Assembly: GCA_017547885.1 (NCBI GenBank)
Contig: JAFYOP010000008.1
Coordinates: 1 to 59,388, forward strand
Origin: Clostridia bacterium
Lineage (GTDB): Bacteria > Bacillota > Clostridia > Christensenellales > CAG-138
Reading direction: 5' to 3'
Length of the DNA: 59,388 bases
The notes under the pieces are model-generated. The model saw only the letters and a list, made by a program, of their open reading frames with translations, was not told the origin of the DNA and searched no databases. The translations under genes and the position numbers were made by a program. Below, piece by piece: positions 34,901 through 44,033 of the stretch. The stretch's first letter is position 1; every line of letters starts with the position of its first letter.

Positions 34901-36511
34901 TGGTTAGCATCGCAATGGGAACGGATGCCGACAAAGCATGAGTATAAGGAACCACCGGGCAGAAATGGTGAGCCAACCAGAAGCAAAGCATGCAGAGCTC
35001 TTCGAAAGAATAGTCGGCTAAAAGAAATCCACCATGTCAGATATGCAGATGATTTCAAGATTGTTTGTAGTAACCGTGACGAAGCTGAAAGAATATATTT
35101 AGCAACCCAAATGTGGCTTAAAGAGGAGCTAAAGCTTGATATTTCACCAGAGAAATCTCAAATCACCGATTTGACCGTAGACTTTACGGAATTTCTCGGG
35201 TTCAAAATCAAAGCAGTCCTCAAGAAGAGCAAATGGATTGGTGTATCCTACATTGCTGATAAAGCAATGAAGCGAATTTACGGAATGCTTGCAACGCAAA
35301 TCAATAAAATCGGAAAGCATGCGGATCTGGAAAGTAGAAACAAGGATATTGCAAAGTACAATGCAATGGTTATGGGCGTTCACAACTACTATCATGTAGC
35401 AACAGGCGTGTATAACAGTCTATCGACAATCAGCCTTAGGATACTAAGGAAATTATACACGAAAACAAGAACAAGCGGTTTCGCCAAAACCTGTTCGAAG
35501 CCTGCTATATCTATTCCTGCAGCCTATAGGGAAACGAAACAAATCCGATATATCGGAGATTATCCCGTTCTCCCGATAGGGTACTGTCAAACAAAGAACG
35601 CAGTACAGCAAAAGAACAACCATCACCCATATGCAGAGGAAAACCGGCATCAACTTGTAGCAATCCAGATATCCAAAATGTGGCATAGCCGAACAGCTTG
35701 GGCAGACCGCATCGCCTTTGCAGTCAACTGTATAAGCAGATATGCTGCACAGCAAGGAAAATGTGCAATCACAGGACGCTTCTTAATGATGGATGAGGCA
35801 GAAGGACACCATATAACTCCAAGGTATAAAGGTGGAACAGATGACTACGAGAACATTGTGATTCTGTCCCCGGAAATACACTTGCTGATAAAGGTCACCA
35901 AACAGCCCTTAATCTATCAAATGCTTTCGGAACTTAAGCTGAACAAAAAGCAGCTTAAGAAACTCAATGACCTTCGTTCCAAATATGGAACAGCAGTAAT
36001 TATATGAAAATCAATCAATAATCGAGTTAAGTTATTTCATTACATTTATTTCAAGTAGTAAGCAATGATGGAACGCCGTGTGCGAGGAAACCCGCATGCA
36101 CGGTGTGGAGTGGGGGAAAACTTGGAGATTGCATCAAAAAGTTACCTATCACTATAGTCCGTCGTGGACAGAATGAGTCTGGTAGAGGATATTGAACTGC
36201 CTTCTCCTGAGGTCATGGCCCAGCGTGCCATGGCAGTCACAGGTGCGACGGATGAGTATCAGGTTTCTCAGATGGTCCAGGTTGTCAACGATATGGCGGA
36301 GTACATGCGCAAGAACGGTATTACCGATGGCACCTGTGGTATGAGAAGTCTCATCGACTGGATCACCAGCACGGAGATTACCGGAGATCCTTACCGATCT
36401 GCGCTCTGCACCATCCTTAGCAAGGCCACCTCTGACGAGGAGGATCGGGAGACGCTGAAGACTACGATTCTGGAACCCATTTTTGCTCCGAAGCGCCGTA
36501 AGGCTTCCTGA
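31977..36511 (+). CDS. MoxR-type AAA ATPase, split by a group II intron
   Basis: Coding exons are 31977-33495 and 36156-36511. Joined they give 624 residues in frame, and the junction restores GLN-Q-SVVDRMS, the conserved segment before the AAA lid. Without splicing, translation runs into the intron and stops at 33554. Walker A is GPAGTGKT (K301). Residues 1-270 are an extra N-terminal domain. MoxR ATPases work as chaperones with VWA proteins; here a VWA protein is encoded 11 bases downstream (36523). Function therefore depends on intron splicing. Operon B. Confidence 0.85.
33496..36155 (+). mobile_element. Group II intron with its own reverse transcriptase
   Basis: 2660 bases. The 5' end is GTGCGACTCG, the standard GUGYG start. 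Domain V is visible at about 36071-36105 (GCCGTGTGCGAGGAAACC, then GCATGCACGG), with a domain VI-like stem and a 3' end ...CTAT (AY rule). The reverse transcriptase gene (34139-36007) occupies domain IV. The boundaries are fixed independently by the host gene, since removing exactly this segment restores the AAA ATPase frame. It sits at a codon (C|AG, Gln) in a conserved motif, in the sense orientation needed for splicing. Confidence 0.93.
34139..36007 (+). CDS. ltrA: Group II intron reverse transcriptase/maturase with HNH domain
   Basis: 622 residues from a GTG at 34139. Reverse transcriptase blocks are visible, including KTRPLGIPTIWDRV, GTPQGGILSPLLANIYL and the catalytic YADD (302-305). 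A maturase (X) region follows. The C-terminal ~85 residues hold an HNH endonuclease (CAITGRFL, EGHHITPRYKGGTDD, YENIVILSPEIH). All domains are intact, so the protein should support splicing, target nicking and reverse transcription (retrohoming). Acts on the RNA of the surrounding intron. Confidence 0.95.
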   Translation: MNNTRKTTTPKQNRKKVHTEMYNMNGVRHALYEQSKAGMNFNNLSKLVVSPENILLAYRNVKGNKGAKTPGTDGKTMADIDAMSVEEVIENVRRRFNWYNPKPVRRVEIPKPNGKTRPLGIPTIWDRVIQQCILQILEPICEAKFLPNSKGFRPNKSAEDAIASFMYNINRRHMTWVVDVDIKGFFDNVDHTKLMRLVWKMGIHDKQLLVVIRKMLKAPIQMPDGRIEYPEKGTPQGGILSPLLANIYLHELDVWLASQWERMPTKHEYKEPPGRNGEPTRSKACRALRKNSRLKEIHHVRYADDFKIVCSNRDEAERIYLATQMWLKEELKLDISPEKSQITDLTVDFTEFLGFKIKAVLKKSKWIGVSYIADKAMKRIYGMLATQINKIGKHADLESRNKDIAKYNAMVMGVHNYYHVATGVYNSLSTISLRILRKLYTKTRTSGFAKTCSKPAISIPAAYRETKQIRYIGDYPVLPIGYCQTKNAVQQKNNHHPYAEENRHQLVAIQISKMWHSRTAWADRIAFAVNCISRYAAQQGKCAITGRFLMMDEAEGHHITPRYKGGTDDYENIVILSPEIHLLIKVTKQPLIYQMLSELKLNKKQLKKLNDLRSKYGTAVII

Positions 36512-36522
36512 GGAGGTTTCCT

Positions 36523-38814
36523 ATGGCAAGAGTGAGTCACAAGCGGGTGAAGCAGCTTCTCAATGAAAAACGAAGCAAGATCACAGACAAGCAGTTCTTC
36601 ACCTCCCGAATCCTGGCAGGCCACTATGAGGATGTGGCGGCAGCACAGTCCAAGCGGTATCGGTATGACCGTCGTGTTCATGTCAATATCTACTGGGACC
36701 CCAAAGATGGCAATGCAGCCAGCACCAATAACACCTCCATTGTGATCAATGCGGGTCACCCCTGGGTAACAAAGACCAGAGGACGCATGGAACGGTATGA
36801 GATGGTGTCAGGCCTGTTTGCCCATGAGCTGGGCCACGTGCTGTATACGGATTTTCTGGCCAAGCAGACCTACATGAACTACCTGTCCAAATACAAGTGG
36901 TATCCTGCTCCGCCGGATCTGAAGACCTCCCGGGATACGGCCAATGAGCGGGACTTCTGGGAGTATGTCAAACTGGATCCGCAGAATCTGAAGCTTGCGA
37001 TGCAGATCGCATCCTTCATTGCAAATGTTTTGGAGGATGGGTACATTGAGAATCGGATTCTGTCTGAGTTTCCCGGCGTTCTGGGCTATAATCTGTCTGT
37101 CATGCGGGATCGTCAGTTCCAGGACATGGGTACCGTGACGCAGCTGATTGAACGAGAGGACGATGGCTCCAGTCATATCTTCCAATCGATTTTGCAGATC
37201 ATGCTCTCCTATGCTCTGTTCGGTGAAATCAAGTATGATGATACGCCCTTGAGTGATGAGCGCATTCAAACGGTGTTTCAGCTGATCCCCCAGCTGGATG
37301 AAGCGATTACGACGACATCTGCAAAGCAACGCTGGAAGATTGTCAGTCTGATTATGATTCGATGCTGGCATCTTATCGAGGACTACATCGAACTGTGCAA
37401 GAAGCAACACGAGGATGCAGTAGCCGCTGGCTCTGGCGGCACGACAGGAGAAGTTCTTTCTGGACTGCTGCAGGCTATTTCTGGAGCATCTGCTGAGAGC
37501 TCTGGCTCCGGTAAGCCTGTTGCAGGCTCTGAAGCATGGAAAAGCCCTGCATCTCATGCTGCAGCCCGTGGGCGCACGCAGGCATTGGCTCGGCAGAACC
37601 AGTCTGGGGACGATGAGGAAAAATCGGATGAGTCTGGGGCAAGTGCCTCCGAAGAGGAAGAATCCCCTGAGGTGCCCGCTCCTACCCAGACTGACTCAGA
37701 GAATGGTTCCGCTGCAGATGATGTAGGTGCCCCACTGGACAGTGCTGGTGGTGCTTCCAGTAAGCAGGAAACCACAGATCATGAAGGTGGCCGGATCCCT
37801 GAGCATCAGACTGATTCGGTATCTGCGCCTGTCGGTGGTTCCACGGAGTACGATGATGAGTACCAGCGAGAGATGAATGAGAATGCCGCTTCTGATATCG
37901 AGCGGATGCTGGACCAGATGGCTGAGAAAGCAGCTACAAAGCAGCTTGAGTCAGAACGCTTGAAGGAACTGAACGAAGCTGCTCAGAGCATTTCCTATGG
38001 AGATATCCACAGCGGTGTTGACATCCGAGTTCATAGAATCGCCGAGGTGGATGACCAGCTCCAGGAACAGTACCATGCGATCAGCGCTCCACTGCTGAAT
38101 ATCTCCAGACAGCTCCAGCGCAGTCTGGTGCAGCGGCTGAAGGATCAGCAGCGAGGCGGCAAGCAAACCGGTCTGGTCATGGGCCGCCGTTTGGATGCCC
38201 ATGCGCTGTGCAGGAACGATGGGAAGGTATTCTACAAGAATAACCTGCCCAATGAGATTCCGAAGATCTCTGTCGGTTTACTCCTCGACGAGTCTGGCTC
38301 TATGAGCTGCAGTGATCGCAGTACCTATGCCAGAGCGGCGGCCATTATTCTCTACGATTTTTGCCAGTCCCTGAATATTCCAATCATGGTATATGGTCAT
38401 TCCACAGGTTGGGGAAGCGAGGTTGACCTCTACTCCTATGCAGAGTTTGACAGCATCGACCGGGATGATAAGTATCGTCTCATGGATATTGCTGCCAGAA
38501 ACAGCAATCGGGACGGTGCCGCACTGCGCTATGTTGCAGAACAGCTCTCGAAGCGGGCAGAGGAGGTTCGCCTGCTCATTCTGGTATCCGACGGTCAGCC
38601 TGCAGCAAGCGGGTACAGCGGTACAGCCGCAGAAGAAGATCTCCGTGGTATCAAGCAGGAATACAAGCGCAAAGGAATTCTGTTCGTTGCTGCAGCTATC
38701 GGAGACGATAGGCAAAATATCGAGCGGATCTATGGCGATTCCTATCTCGATATCACAGATTTAAACCAGCTCCCTGTGAAACTTACCGCAGTCATCAAGC
38801 GATTTTTGAAGTAA
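36523..38814 (+). CDS. VWA-domain protein with an N-terminal HELGH motif
   Basis: 763 residues, RBS AGGAGG. Residues 101-105 read HELGH, a metal-binding HExxH of the zinc-metalloprotease type, in AHELGHVLYTDF. A helical region precedes a long acidic, Ser/Glu-rich linker (about 305-450). The C-terminus is a von Willebrand A domain with the MIDAS motif DESGS (D589, S591, S593) and a DGQPAASGYSG-type loop. Placed next to the MoxR ATPase it makes the common ATPase/VWA pair (compare CobS/CobT, GvpN or RavA/ViaA). The extra HExxH suggests a substrate-cleaving or metal-handling partner. Last gene of operon B. Confidence 0.8.
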   Translation: MARVSHKRVKQLLNEKRSKITDKQFFTSRILAGHYEDVAAAQSKRYRYDRRVHVNIYWDPKDGNAASTNNTSIVINAGHPWVTKTRGRMERYEMVSGLFAHELGHVLYTDFLAKQTYMNYLSKYKWYPAPPDLKTSRDTANERDFWEYVKLDPQNLKLAMQIASFIANVLEDGYIENRILSEFPGVLGYNLSVMRDRQFQDMGTVTQLIEREDDGSSHIFQSILQIMLSYALFGEIKYDDTPLSDERIQTVFQLIPQLDEAITTTSAKQRWKIVSLIMIRCWHLIEDYIELCKKQHEDAVAAGSGGTTGEVLSGLLQAISGASAESSGSGKPVAGSEAWKSPASHAAARGRTQALARQNQSGDDEEKSDESGASASEEEESPEVPAPTQTDSENGSAADDVGAPLDSAGGASSKQETTDHEGGRIPEHQTDSVSAPVGGSTEYDDEYQREMNENAASDIERMLDQMAEKAATKQLESERLKELNEAAQSISYGDIHSGVDIRVHRIAEVDDQLQEQYHAISAPLLNISRQLQRSLVQRLKDQQRGGKQTGLVMGRRLDAHALCRNDGKVFYKNNLPNEIPKISVGLLLDESGSMSCSDRSTYARAAAIILYDFCQSLNIPIMVYGHSTGWGSEVDLYSYAEFDSIDRDDKYRLMDIAARNSNRDGAALRYVAEQLSKRAEEVRLLILVSDGQPAASGYSGTAAEEDLRGIKQEYKRKGILFVAAAIGDDRQNIERIYGDSYLDITDLNQLPVKLTAVIKRFLK

Positions 38815-38825
38815 ATAGTCTTCTG

Positions 38826-38851
38826 GGAGGGCAACCGCAAGGTTGTCCTCC
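38826..38851 (+). terminator. Terminator of operon B
   Basis: GGAGGGCAACC / GGTTGTCCTCC with a GCAA loop, then TGTATTTTG, 11 bases after the VWA gene. Confidence 0.75.
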
Positions 38852-38897
38852 TGTATTTTGAACAAAAGGAATACCACTCTCCCCGTTGACACAGCAA

Positions 38898-39113
38898 TTG
38901 ACTATCAAGGCGTCATGTGCTATAATTGTCACACTACAGTATCCGAGTTTTGCGCGAGCAAACACAGTATCCGAGTTTTCACAAGTGCTATTTGCGTCCT
39001 TTTTCGCAAATGGCACTTTTTGTTTTTGTCATCTTCATTATATCAACACTAGCCAGTAGTCCTCTGTCTTCCGGGGGATTGCTGGCTTTTGTCATTTCTG
39101 GCGGTTTCCGCCA
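38898..39113 (+). promoter_or_regulatory. Leader C: promoter, tandem-motif RNA, terminator and two further hairpins
   Basis: TTGACT (38898-38903), 17 bases, TATAAT (38921-38926). CAGTATCCGAGTT at 38937-38949 and 38965-38977 flank TTGC-GCGA-GCAA. The terminator is a stem around AAGTGCTATTTGCG with a T-run (38983-39020). A second hairpin is AGCCAG/CTGGCT plus TTTT (39051-39091). A third, TGGCGG-TTT-CCGCCA (39099-39113), lies just before the GAAAGGAG site of the 39137 gene. This is the third full copy of the arrangement. Confidence 0.82.
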
Positions 39114-39136
39114 AACAAACGAAAGGAGCAAGCAAT

Positions 39137-40276
39137 ATGTTACCCTGTCAAGACAACTACGCAACTACCTTCGACACCTACCCGTCTATGCTCGATTACC
39201 ACAAGACATTGAGCAAGGAATCCAACTGGCACCGCTGCAAGGTTAAAGACCTCCATGTGGAGCCTCTGGATGCGTCCTCTGTGCTGTGCAGAAATCCCAC
39301 TGCGTTTGCAGCCGGTATCAGCGCAGACGCTGTGGCAGACACTGTCGAAAAACTCGGCCTCGCACTGAGGGTGGATGGGAAAGTCTATCCTGTCCGTACC
39401 ACGGCCTACAAAACGCTGCTTGATCGTGCGAAGATCGGCGGCACCTCTCTGCCCAAGCTCAGCCGTAAGGATCTGGCAAGTGTGCTGAACGCATGCTTGG
39501 CCGTCCAGACTTCTGATGCGCTTCTCCTGATCCGGGATGAAAAGGTCTCTGCCGCCCACTCCGGCGATGTAAAGGACTATTCCGTGCTTCCTATGGATGA
39601 GCTTCTGCTTGTGCTGGAGAAAAAGATGGGTGAGCGCTTCCCTGGCTTCCGGTTTGAGGGCGGCTACAGCGACCACTCCTTCACCAGTGGCAACTGGATC
39701 TTCCCTGACCAGAAGGAGGAACTGCTGGGTACTTACGATCAGAGCCTCCGGTATTACGGCAAGACCGCTATGGCCAGCAGACTTGTCCCTGGCATCCGCT
39801 TCCTGACTTCCGATACGGGCTTGGCGTCTGCAAAGGTGTCCGCTATGCTGATGGGCACGCAGCATCCGATTCACATCGGCAGCTGTATCGCAGTGGATCA
39901 CCGGCATCAGAAGAAGGTATCCGACTTCGGGGATGCGCTGGATCAGCTGTTTGCCCAGTTCTGCGATTCCGTTGCGAAGCTGCAGAGTCTGCTGTCGATT
40001 GAGCTGGAGTATCCTGGAAATGCCATGACCAGAATCTGCAAGAAGCTGTCTCTGCCCAAGAAGGAGTCTCTGGAAGCCATTGCTATGTATGAGATGGCCT
40101 ACGGTGGCGGTCCTGCCAGCGCCCATGATGTGTTCATGGCCATGCAGGAAATCCCCTACCTGATGAAGGTCCACCATACCCCGGAAGCGAAGATGCTCGT
40201 CGTGGAGGAAAACATGGCCCGCGCCTTGTCTCTGAAGTGGAGCGACTTCGATCTAGCGAAGGCGGTGAGTTGGTAA
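39137..40276 (+). CDS. Conserved mobile-element protein, unknown function
   Basis: 379 residues from the ATG at 39137 (AAAGGAG upstream). Soluble, with a clear domain break near residue 190. The second half (SGNWIFPDQKEELLGTYDQS, then SDTGLASAKVSAMLMG) weakly recalls DUF932-type plasmid/phage proteins, but I would not assert this. First gene of operon C, overlapping the YqaJ nuclease start by 1 base, so it probably takes part in the same recombination step. Confidence 0.65.
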   Translation: MLPCQDNYATTFDTYPSMLDYHKTLSKESNWHRCKVKDLHVEPLDASSVLCRNPTAFAAGISADAVADTVEKLGLALRVDGKVYPVRTTAYKTLLDRAKIGGTSLPKLSRKDLASVLNACLAVQTSDALLLIRDEKVSAAHSGDVKDYSVLPMDELLLVLEKKMGERFPGFRFEGGYSDHSFTSGNWIFPDQKEELLGTYDQSLRYYGKTAMASRLVPGIRFLTSDTGLASAKVSAMLMGTQHPIHIGSCIAVDHRHQKKVSDFGDALDQLFAQFCDSVAKLQSLLSIELEYPGNAMTRICKKLSLPKKESLEAIAMYEMAYGGGPASAHDVFMAMQEIPYLMKVHHTPEAKMLVVEENMARALSLKWSDFDLAKAVSW

Positions 40277-41313
40277 TGGCAGCACCGATCATGCTCTGCG
40301 ATACCGCAGGGATGAGCAACGACCGCTGGCTTGAGTGCAGAATGCACGGGCCAAAGGGCGATATCCCCTATACTATAGGCGGAAGTGATGTGGCAGCCAT
40401 TTTTGGTGTCTCGCCCTGGACTACGCCTCTGGAACTGTGGATGATCAAAAAAGGCCGCATGAAGCCGAAGCCCAAGGACAATGCCGACCAGCTGGAAATG
40501 GGTCACCTGCTTGAGCCGATCGCAGCCCACTGGTATGCAAAGAAAAGCGGTAACTTCGTCTACGAGGATACCGGGCTTTACCAGCACGCAGACCATCCTT
40601 ATGCTCTGGCCAATTTTGACCGGAGATATGAGCGTGGCAGCGATGGCGAGAGTGGAATTCTTGAGTGTAAGAGCTGTACTTTTCACAAGGCTGACAGCTG
40701 GGAAGACGGTTCTATTCCTCTTTATTATGAGATGCAGCTCCGCTTCTATCTGGCTGTAGCAGATGTTCAGCACGGTGCTTTCTCGTGTATCTGGGGAAAT
40801 AATCCGGAAAACGATCTGGCAATGCCTGAGATTGAGCGTGACCTGGCAAAGGAAGCGATGATCTTTGAGCGGCTGGATGAATGGATCTGGAGTCTGGAGC
40901 ATGATGTTCCGCCCACCATGAGCGGTGTTGCACCTAAGCTGGCTATGGAGTCTCTCGCAAGAATCTATGGTGACAGTAAGATCGGCCTCCCTACCATTGA
41001 GTTTCCTACCAAGTATGAGCATCCGCTTCGGCAGATTGCTATGCTGCAGGGGAAAATCAGGGAATGTGATGCCGACAAAAAACGCTATGAAAAGGAGATT
41101 GAAGCACATTCCGTGCGAATTGCCGAAATGATGAAGGATCATGAACATGGTATCCTGACGACTACTACGGATAAGCTCCTCATCGATTTCGTGACAAAGT
41201 CTACCAAACGGCCTGATTCCAAGGCACTGAAGACAAAGTATCCTACCGTGTATGCTGATGTCCTGAATGTGTCGACCAGCCGGAAGGTAAAAGTCTCGGT
41301 ACAACCGATTTGA
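40276..41313 (+). CDS. YqaJ-type (lambda-exonuclease-like) recombination nuclease
   Basis: 345 residues from the ATG at 40276, overlapping the previous stop. The YqaJ domain is clear: IGGSDVAAIFGVSPWTTPLE near residue 34, LEMGHLLEP, and the PD-(D/E)xK core with FDRR and GILECKSC (the E-x-K pair), then YYEMQLRFYLAV. These 5'-3' exonucleases resect duplex ends to load an annealing protein, here probably the 44034 product. The C-terminal ~90 residues are a coiled-coil-like helix (EKEIEAHSVRIAEMM). Confidence 0.88.
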   Translation: MAAPIMLCDTAGMSNDRWLECRMHGPKGDIPYTIGGSDVAAIFGVSPWTTPLELWMIKKGRMKPKPKDNADQLEMGHLLEPIAAHWYAKKSGNFVYEDTGLYQHADHPYALANFDRRYERGSDGESGILECKSCTFHKADSWEDGSIPLYYEMQLRFYLAVADVQHGAFSCIWGNNPENDLAMPEIERDLAKEAMIFERLDEWIWSLEHDVPPTMSGVAPKLAMESLARIYGDSKIGLPTIEFPTKYEHPLRQIAMLQGKIRECDADKKRYEKEIEAHSVRIAEMMKDHEHGILTTTTDKLLIDFVTKSTKRPDSKALKTKYPTVYADVLNVSTSRKVKVSVQPI

Positions 41314-41392
41314 ATTAGGAGCAGGGCAGCTTGACTGACGTGGTATCGGTCAGGCTGCTCTGTTTTTGACTACACAAGAAAGGAGAAAAGAA

Positions 41393-43561
41393 GTGCTGTG
41401 TCAATTTGATAAGCTCCTCTACCCGAAAACTGCAGACGCTTCCACTATCGAGTATATGATCGCTGTCTATCGTCCCTGCGAGATTGTTCGAGATTTCGCA
41501 GGCGATATGATGAGCCAAATCAAGGCGGTTGGCTATTGTTTGCCCACTTCCGATAAGCTCCGCTATCGCCTGAAGGGCCATTGGATCAAGCATCCCAAGC
41601 ATGGTCTGCAATACGAGGTGGATAGCTATGAGGAGGTCATCGCCCATACCAGGGAAGGAATCATCGGTTATCTTGCCTCCGGGCAAATCAAGGGTGTAGG
41701 TCATCGCATCGCAGAGAAAATCTATGATGCGTTTGGTCAGGATACCTTAGAGGTGCTTGACCATGAACCCGAAAAGCTCATGTCCGTTCGGGGAATCAGT
41801 GAGAAGAAGCTCCGAAAAATCAGGGACTCCTATCTGGCTTCACGCGGTGCCCGGGACGTGATCGCCTTCCTGGCGCCGCATGGCGTGACTGCCCATAGAG
41901 CAATCCAGATCTATCGTGAGTATGGGAATGAAACATTGGAAATTGTCCGCAAGCATCCTTATCGCTTGGTAGAGCTGGCAGGCATTGCTTTCAAGACGGC
42001 TGATAAACTGGCAATGAGTCTGGGAATCCCGCCTGTATCCCCGGAACGGGTCGACGAAGCACTGATGTACACCATGTCAGAGGCAGAAGGCCAAGGCCAT
42101 ATGTGCCTGGAAAAGCATGATTTTCTGAGAAGGTGCATCCGCATGTTGGAGACACCGGAAATTACGGAGGATATGGCGGCCGGCAGAGCATTCAGACTGG
42201 TTCAGGAAAACCGATTAGTGTGCTATGACCAGTATGTCTACCGCAATGCTGCAGCGACCGTGGAAAATAACATTGCTTTTCACATTACCCAGTTGGTACA
42301 AAGCACGGTGGAACCGTACGGAAATCTGGATCTGTCGATCACTGCGGAGGAACGCAAGCTGAAAATCAAGCTGGCTCCGGAACAGCGTGAGGCCATAAAA
42401 ATGGCACTTACCAACAAGTTTTGTGTGATTACCGGTGGCCCCGGCACGGGAAAAACCGCAGTACAGCGGGCATTGCTGGATCTGTATCGGGATAAGTATC
42501 CTGAAGCGGAGATCATCTGCTGTGCCCCCACGGGTCAGGCAGCTCAGCGCATGAAGGAATCCTCCGGATTGCCATCCTCTACCATTCATAAGGCTTTGTG
42601 TATCAAGGCCACAGCGGATGGCTCCCTGACTGAAGGAGGGACATTAAATGCAGATCTGATTCTCGTAGATGAGGTATCCATGATGGACGCATATTTGGCG
42701 GAGCGGCTGTTTGCTGCAGTTCCGCCCCATGCCAAACTGGTTCTGGTTGGCGATGCTGACCAGCTTCCCTCTGTGGGCCCTGGCGCAGTTCTGAAGGAGA
42801 TCATCAGAAGCGGTGTTGTCCCTGTTGTCCGTTTGGATCATGTATTTCGTCAGAGTGCAGGCAGCCGCATTGCCACCAACGCAAGGCTGATTAAGCATGG
42901 AAATCTGAGTATGGAGTATGGTCCGGACTTTATGTTCTTCGACTCCAACGACCTTACTGCCTCCGCTGAGCTGATCGAGGAGCTGTATATGCAGGAGGTT
43001 CACAAATACGGTGTGGATGGTGTAGCATTTCTGACACCGTTCCGTCACAAGACGGACACTTCCGTGGATGCGATGAACGCTCGATTGCAGGCCCTGGTAA
43101 ATCCTCCGGCCCCTGGCAAAACTGAGGCTGTTTTCGGACAGCTGCGCTTTCGCCTGGGCGATAAGGTTATGCAGATCAAAAACTATGAGCAGGTCAACAA
43201 CGGAGATGTGGGCTATATCCGTTCCATCACCGGCCCGGAAAACGAGGCAACAGTGGTGGTTGATTTCGGAGATGGACGGATCATGGAGTATGAAAACGAG
43301 CAGCTGCGAATGCTGGATCTCGGTTATGCTTCCACGGTCCACAAATCCCAGGGTGCCCAATACAAATCCGTCATCATGAACCTGCAATGTGCCCATGCGA
43401 TCATGCTCATTCGTGCCATCGTCTATACGGCCATCACCCGCGCCAGACTTCGTCTCATCATCGTCGGTGAACGGAAGGCACTGTGCCGTGCGATCCGCAA
43501 TACCAAGGCGGATCAGCGTGGAACCCGTTTGGCGCAAAGAATCCAAGACTTCATTGAGTAG
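41393..43561 (+). CDS. recD2: RecD2-type superfamily 1 helicase
   Basis: 722 residues starting at the GTG at 41393 (AAAGGAG upstream). The N-terminal half carries the HhH/helical region of RecD2 (GQIKGVGHRIAEKI, VRGISEKKLRKI). Walker A is GGPGTGKT (K354), Walker B VDEVSM, then GDADQLPSVGPG, and the SH3-like C-terminal block with STVHKSQGAQ and AITRARLRLIIVG. RecD2 unwinds DNA 5'-3' without RecBC. In operon C it complements the YqaJ nuclease. Length is typical of Firmicutes RecD2 (~740). Confidence 0.92.
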   Translation: MLCQFDKLLYPKTADASTIEYMIAVYRPCEIVRDFAGDMMSQIKAVGYCLPTSDKLRYRLKGHWIKHPKHGLQYEVDSYEEVIAHTREGIIGYLASGQIKGVGHRIAEKIYDAFGQDTLEVLDHEPEKLMSVRGISEKKLRKIRDSYLASRGARDVIAFLAPHGVTAHRAIQIYREYGNETLEIVRKHPYRLVELAGIAFKTADKLAMSLGIPPVSPERVDEALMYTMSEAEGQGHMCLEKHDFLRRCIRMLETPEITEDMAAGRAFRLVQENRLVCYDQYVYRNAAATVENNIAFHITQLVQSTVEPYGNLDLSITAEERKLKIKLAPEQREAIKMALTNKFCVITGGPGTGKTAVQRALLDLYRDKYPEAEIICCAPTGQAAQRMKESSGLPSSTIHKALCIKATADGSLTEGGTLNADLILVDEVSMMDAYLAERLFAAVPPHAKLVLVGDADQLPSVGPGAVLKEIIRSGVVPVVRLDHVFRQSAGSRIATNARLIKHGNLSMEYGPDFMFFDSNDLTASAELIEELYMQEVHKYGVDGVAFLTPFRHKTDTSVDAMNARLQALVNPPAPGKTEAVFGQLRFRLGDKVMQIKNYEQVNNGDVGYIRSITGPENEATVVVDFGDGRIMEYENEQLRMLDLGYASTVHKSQGAQYKSVIMNLQCAHAIMLIRAIVYTAITRARLRLIIVGERKALCRAIRNTKADQRGTRLAQRIQDFIE

Positions 43562-43577
43562 AAAGGAATTTACGATT

Positions 43578-44018
43578 ATGACTACATTGGACCAGTACTA
43601 CCAGACCAAGCAGCAGCTCAATGCGAAAATGGCAGACGGTAGCTTTACGGTGGACAAGCTTCTGGGCTATCAGGAGCTTATGTACCGCATTTCCGTTCTG
43701 GAGAGCTGCATGGGCTTTGTCAAAACGGCGCCGGTTTCTGCTGACCTGAACGCCATGTGTTTTCACTATCAGGTCGTGGATGCCCTCTTTATCTGCCTGC
43801 TTCAGGAACGGCAGTTTGGTATGCCGGCGGATGAGAAGCTGAAGAATCAGCGTGAAACCGCTCGGGGCAATCTGGAGACTGTCGTTGGCAGTTTCCGCAA
43901 GCAGTTCCAGAGCTTCGCACCGACCAGCCCTGAAGCCTATCGGGATGCAGTCAGCAGGATGATCAATACGGTCCTGCCTGCGTGGCTGCAGTACCGATAT
44001 ACCTATATCCCGTTTTGA
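43578..44018 (+). CDS. Helical hypothetical protein
   Basis: 146 residues from the ATG at 43578 (AAAGGAA upstream); the longer frame reported for this strand is a shadow of the helicase gene. All-helical, with a repeated heptad-like pattern, no cysteine cluster or catalytic motif. Located between helicase and annealing-protein genes, so probably an accessory recombination factor. Confidence 0.65.
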   Translation: MTTLDQYYQTKQQLNAKMADGSFTVDKLLGYQELMYRISVLESCMGFVKTAPVSADLNAMCFHYQVVDALFICLLQERQFGMPADEKLKNQRETARGNLETVVGSFRKQFQSFAPTSPEAYRDAVSRMINTVLPAWLQYRYTYIPF

Positions 44019-44033
44019 TCTGGAGGTGTCATC

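Noticed and set aside
43389..43577. Upstream extension of the 43578 gene into the helicase gene
   Set aside because: The first 63 codons are an out-of-frame shadow of the RecD2 C-terminus; a good ribosome binding site is present at the ATG at 43578.
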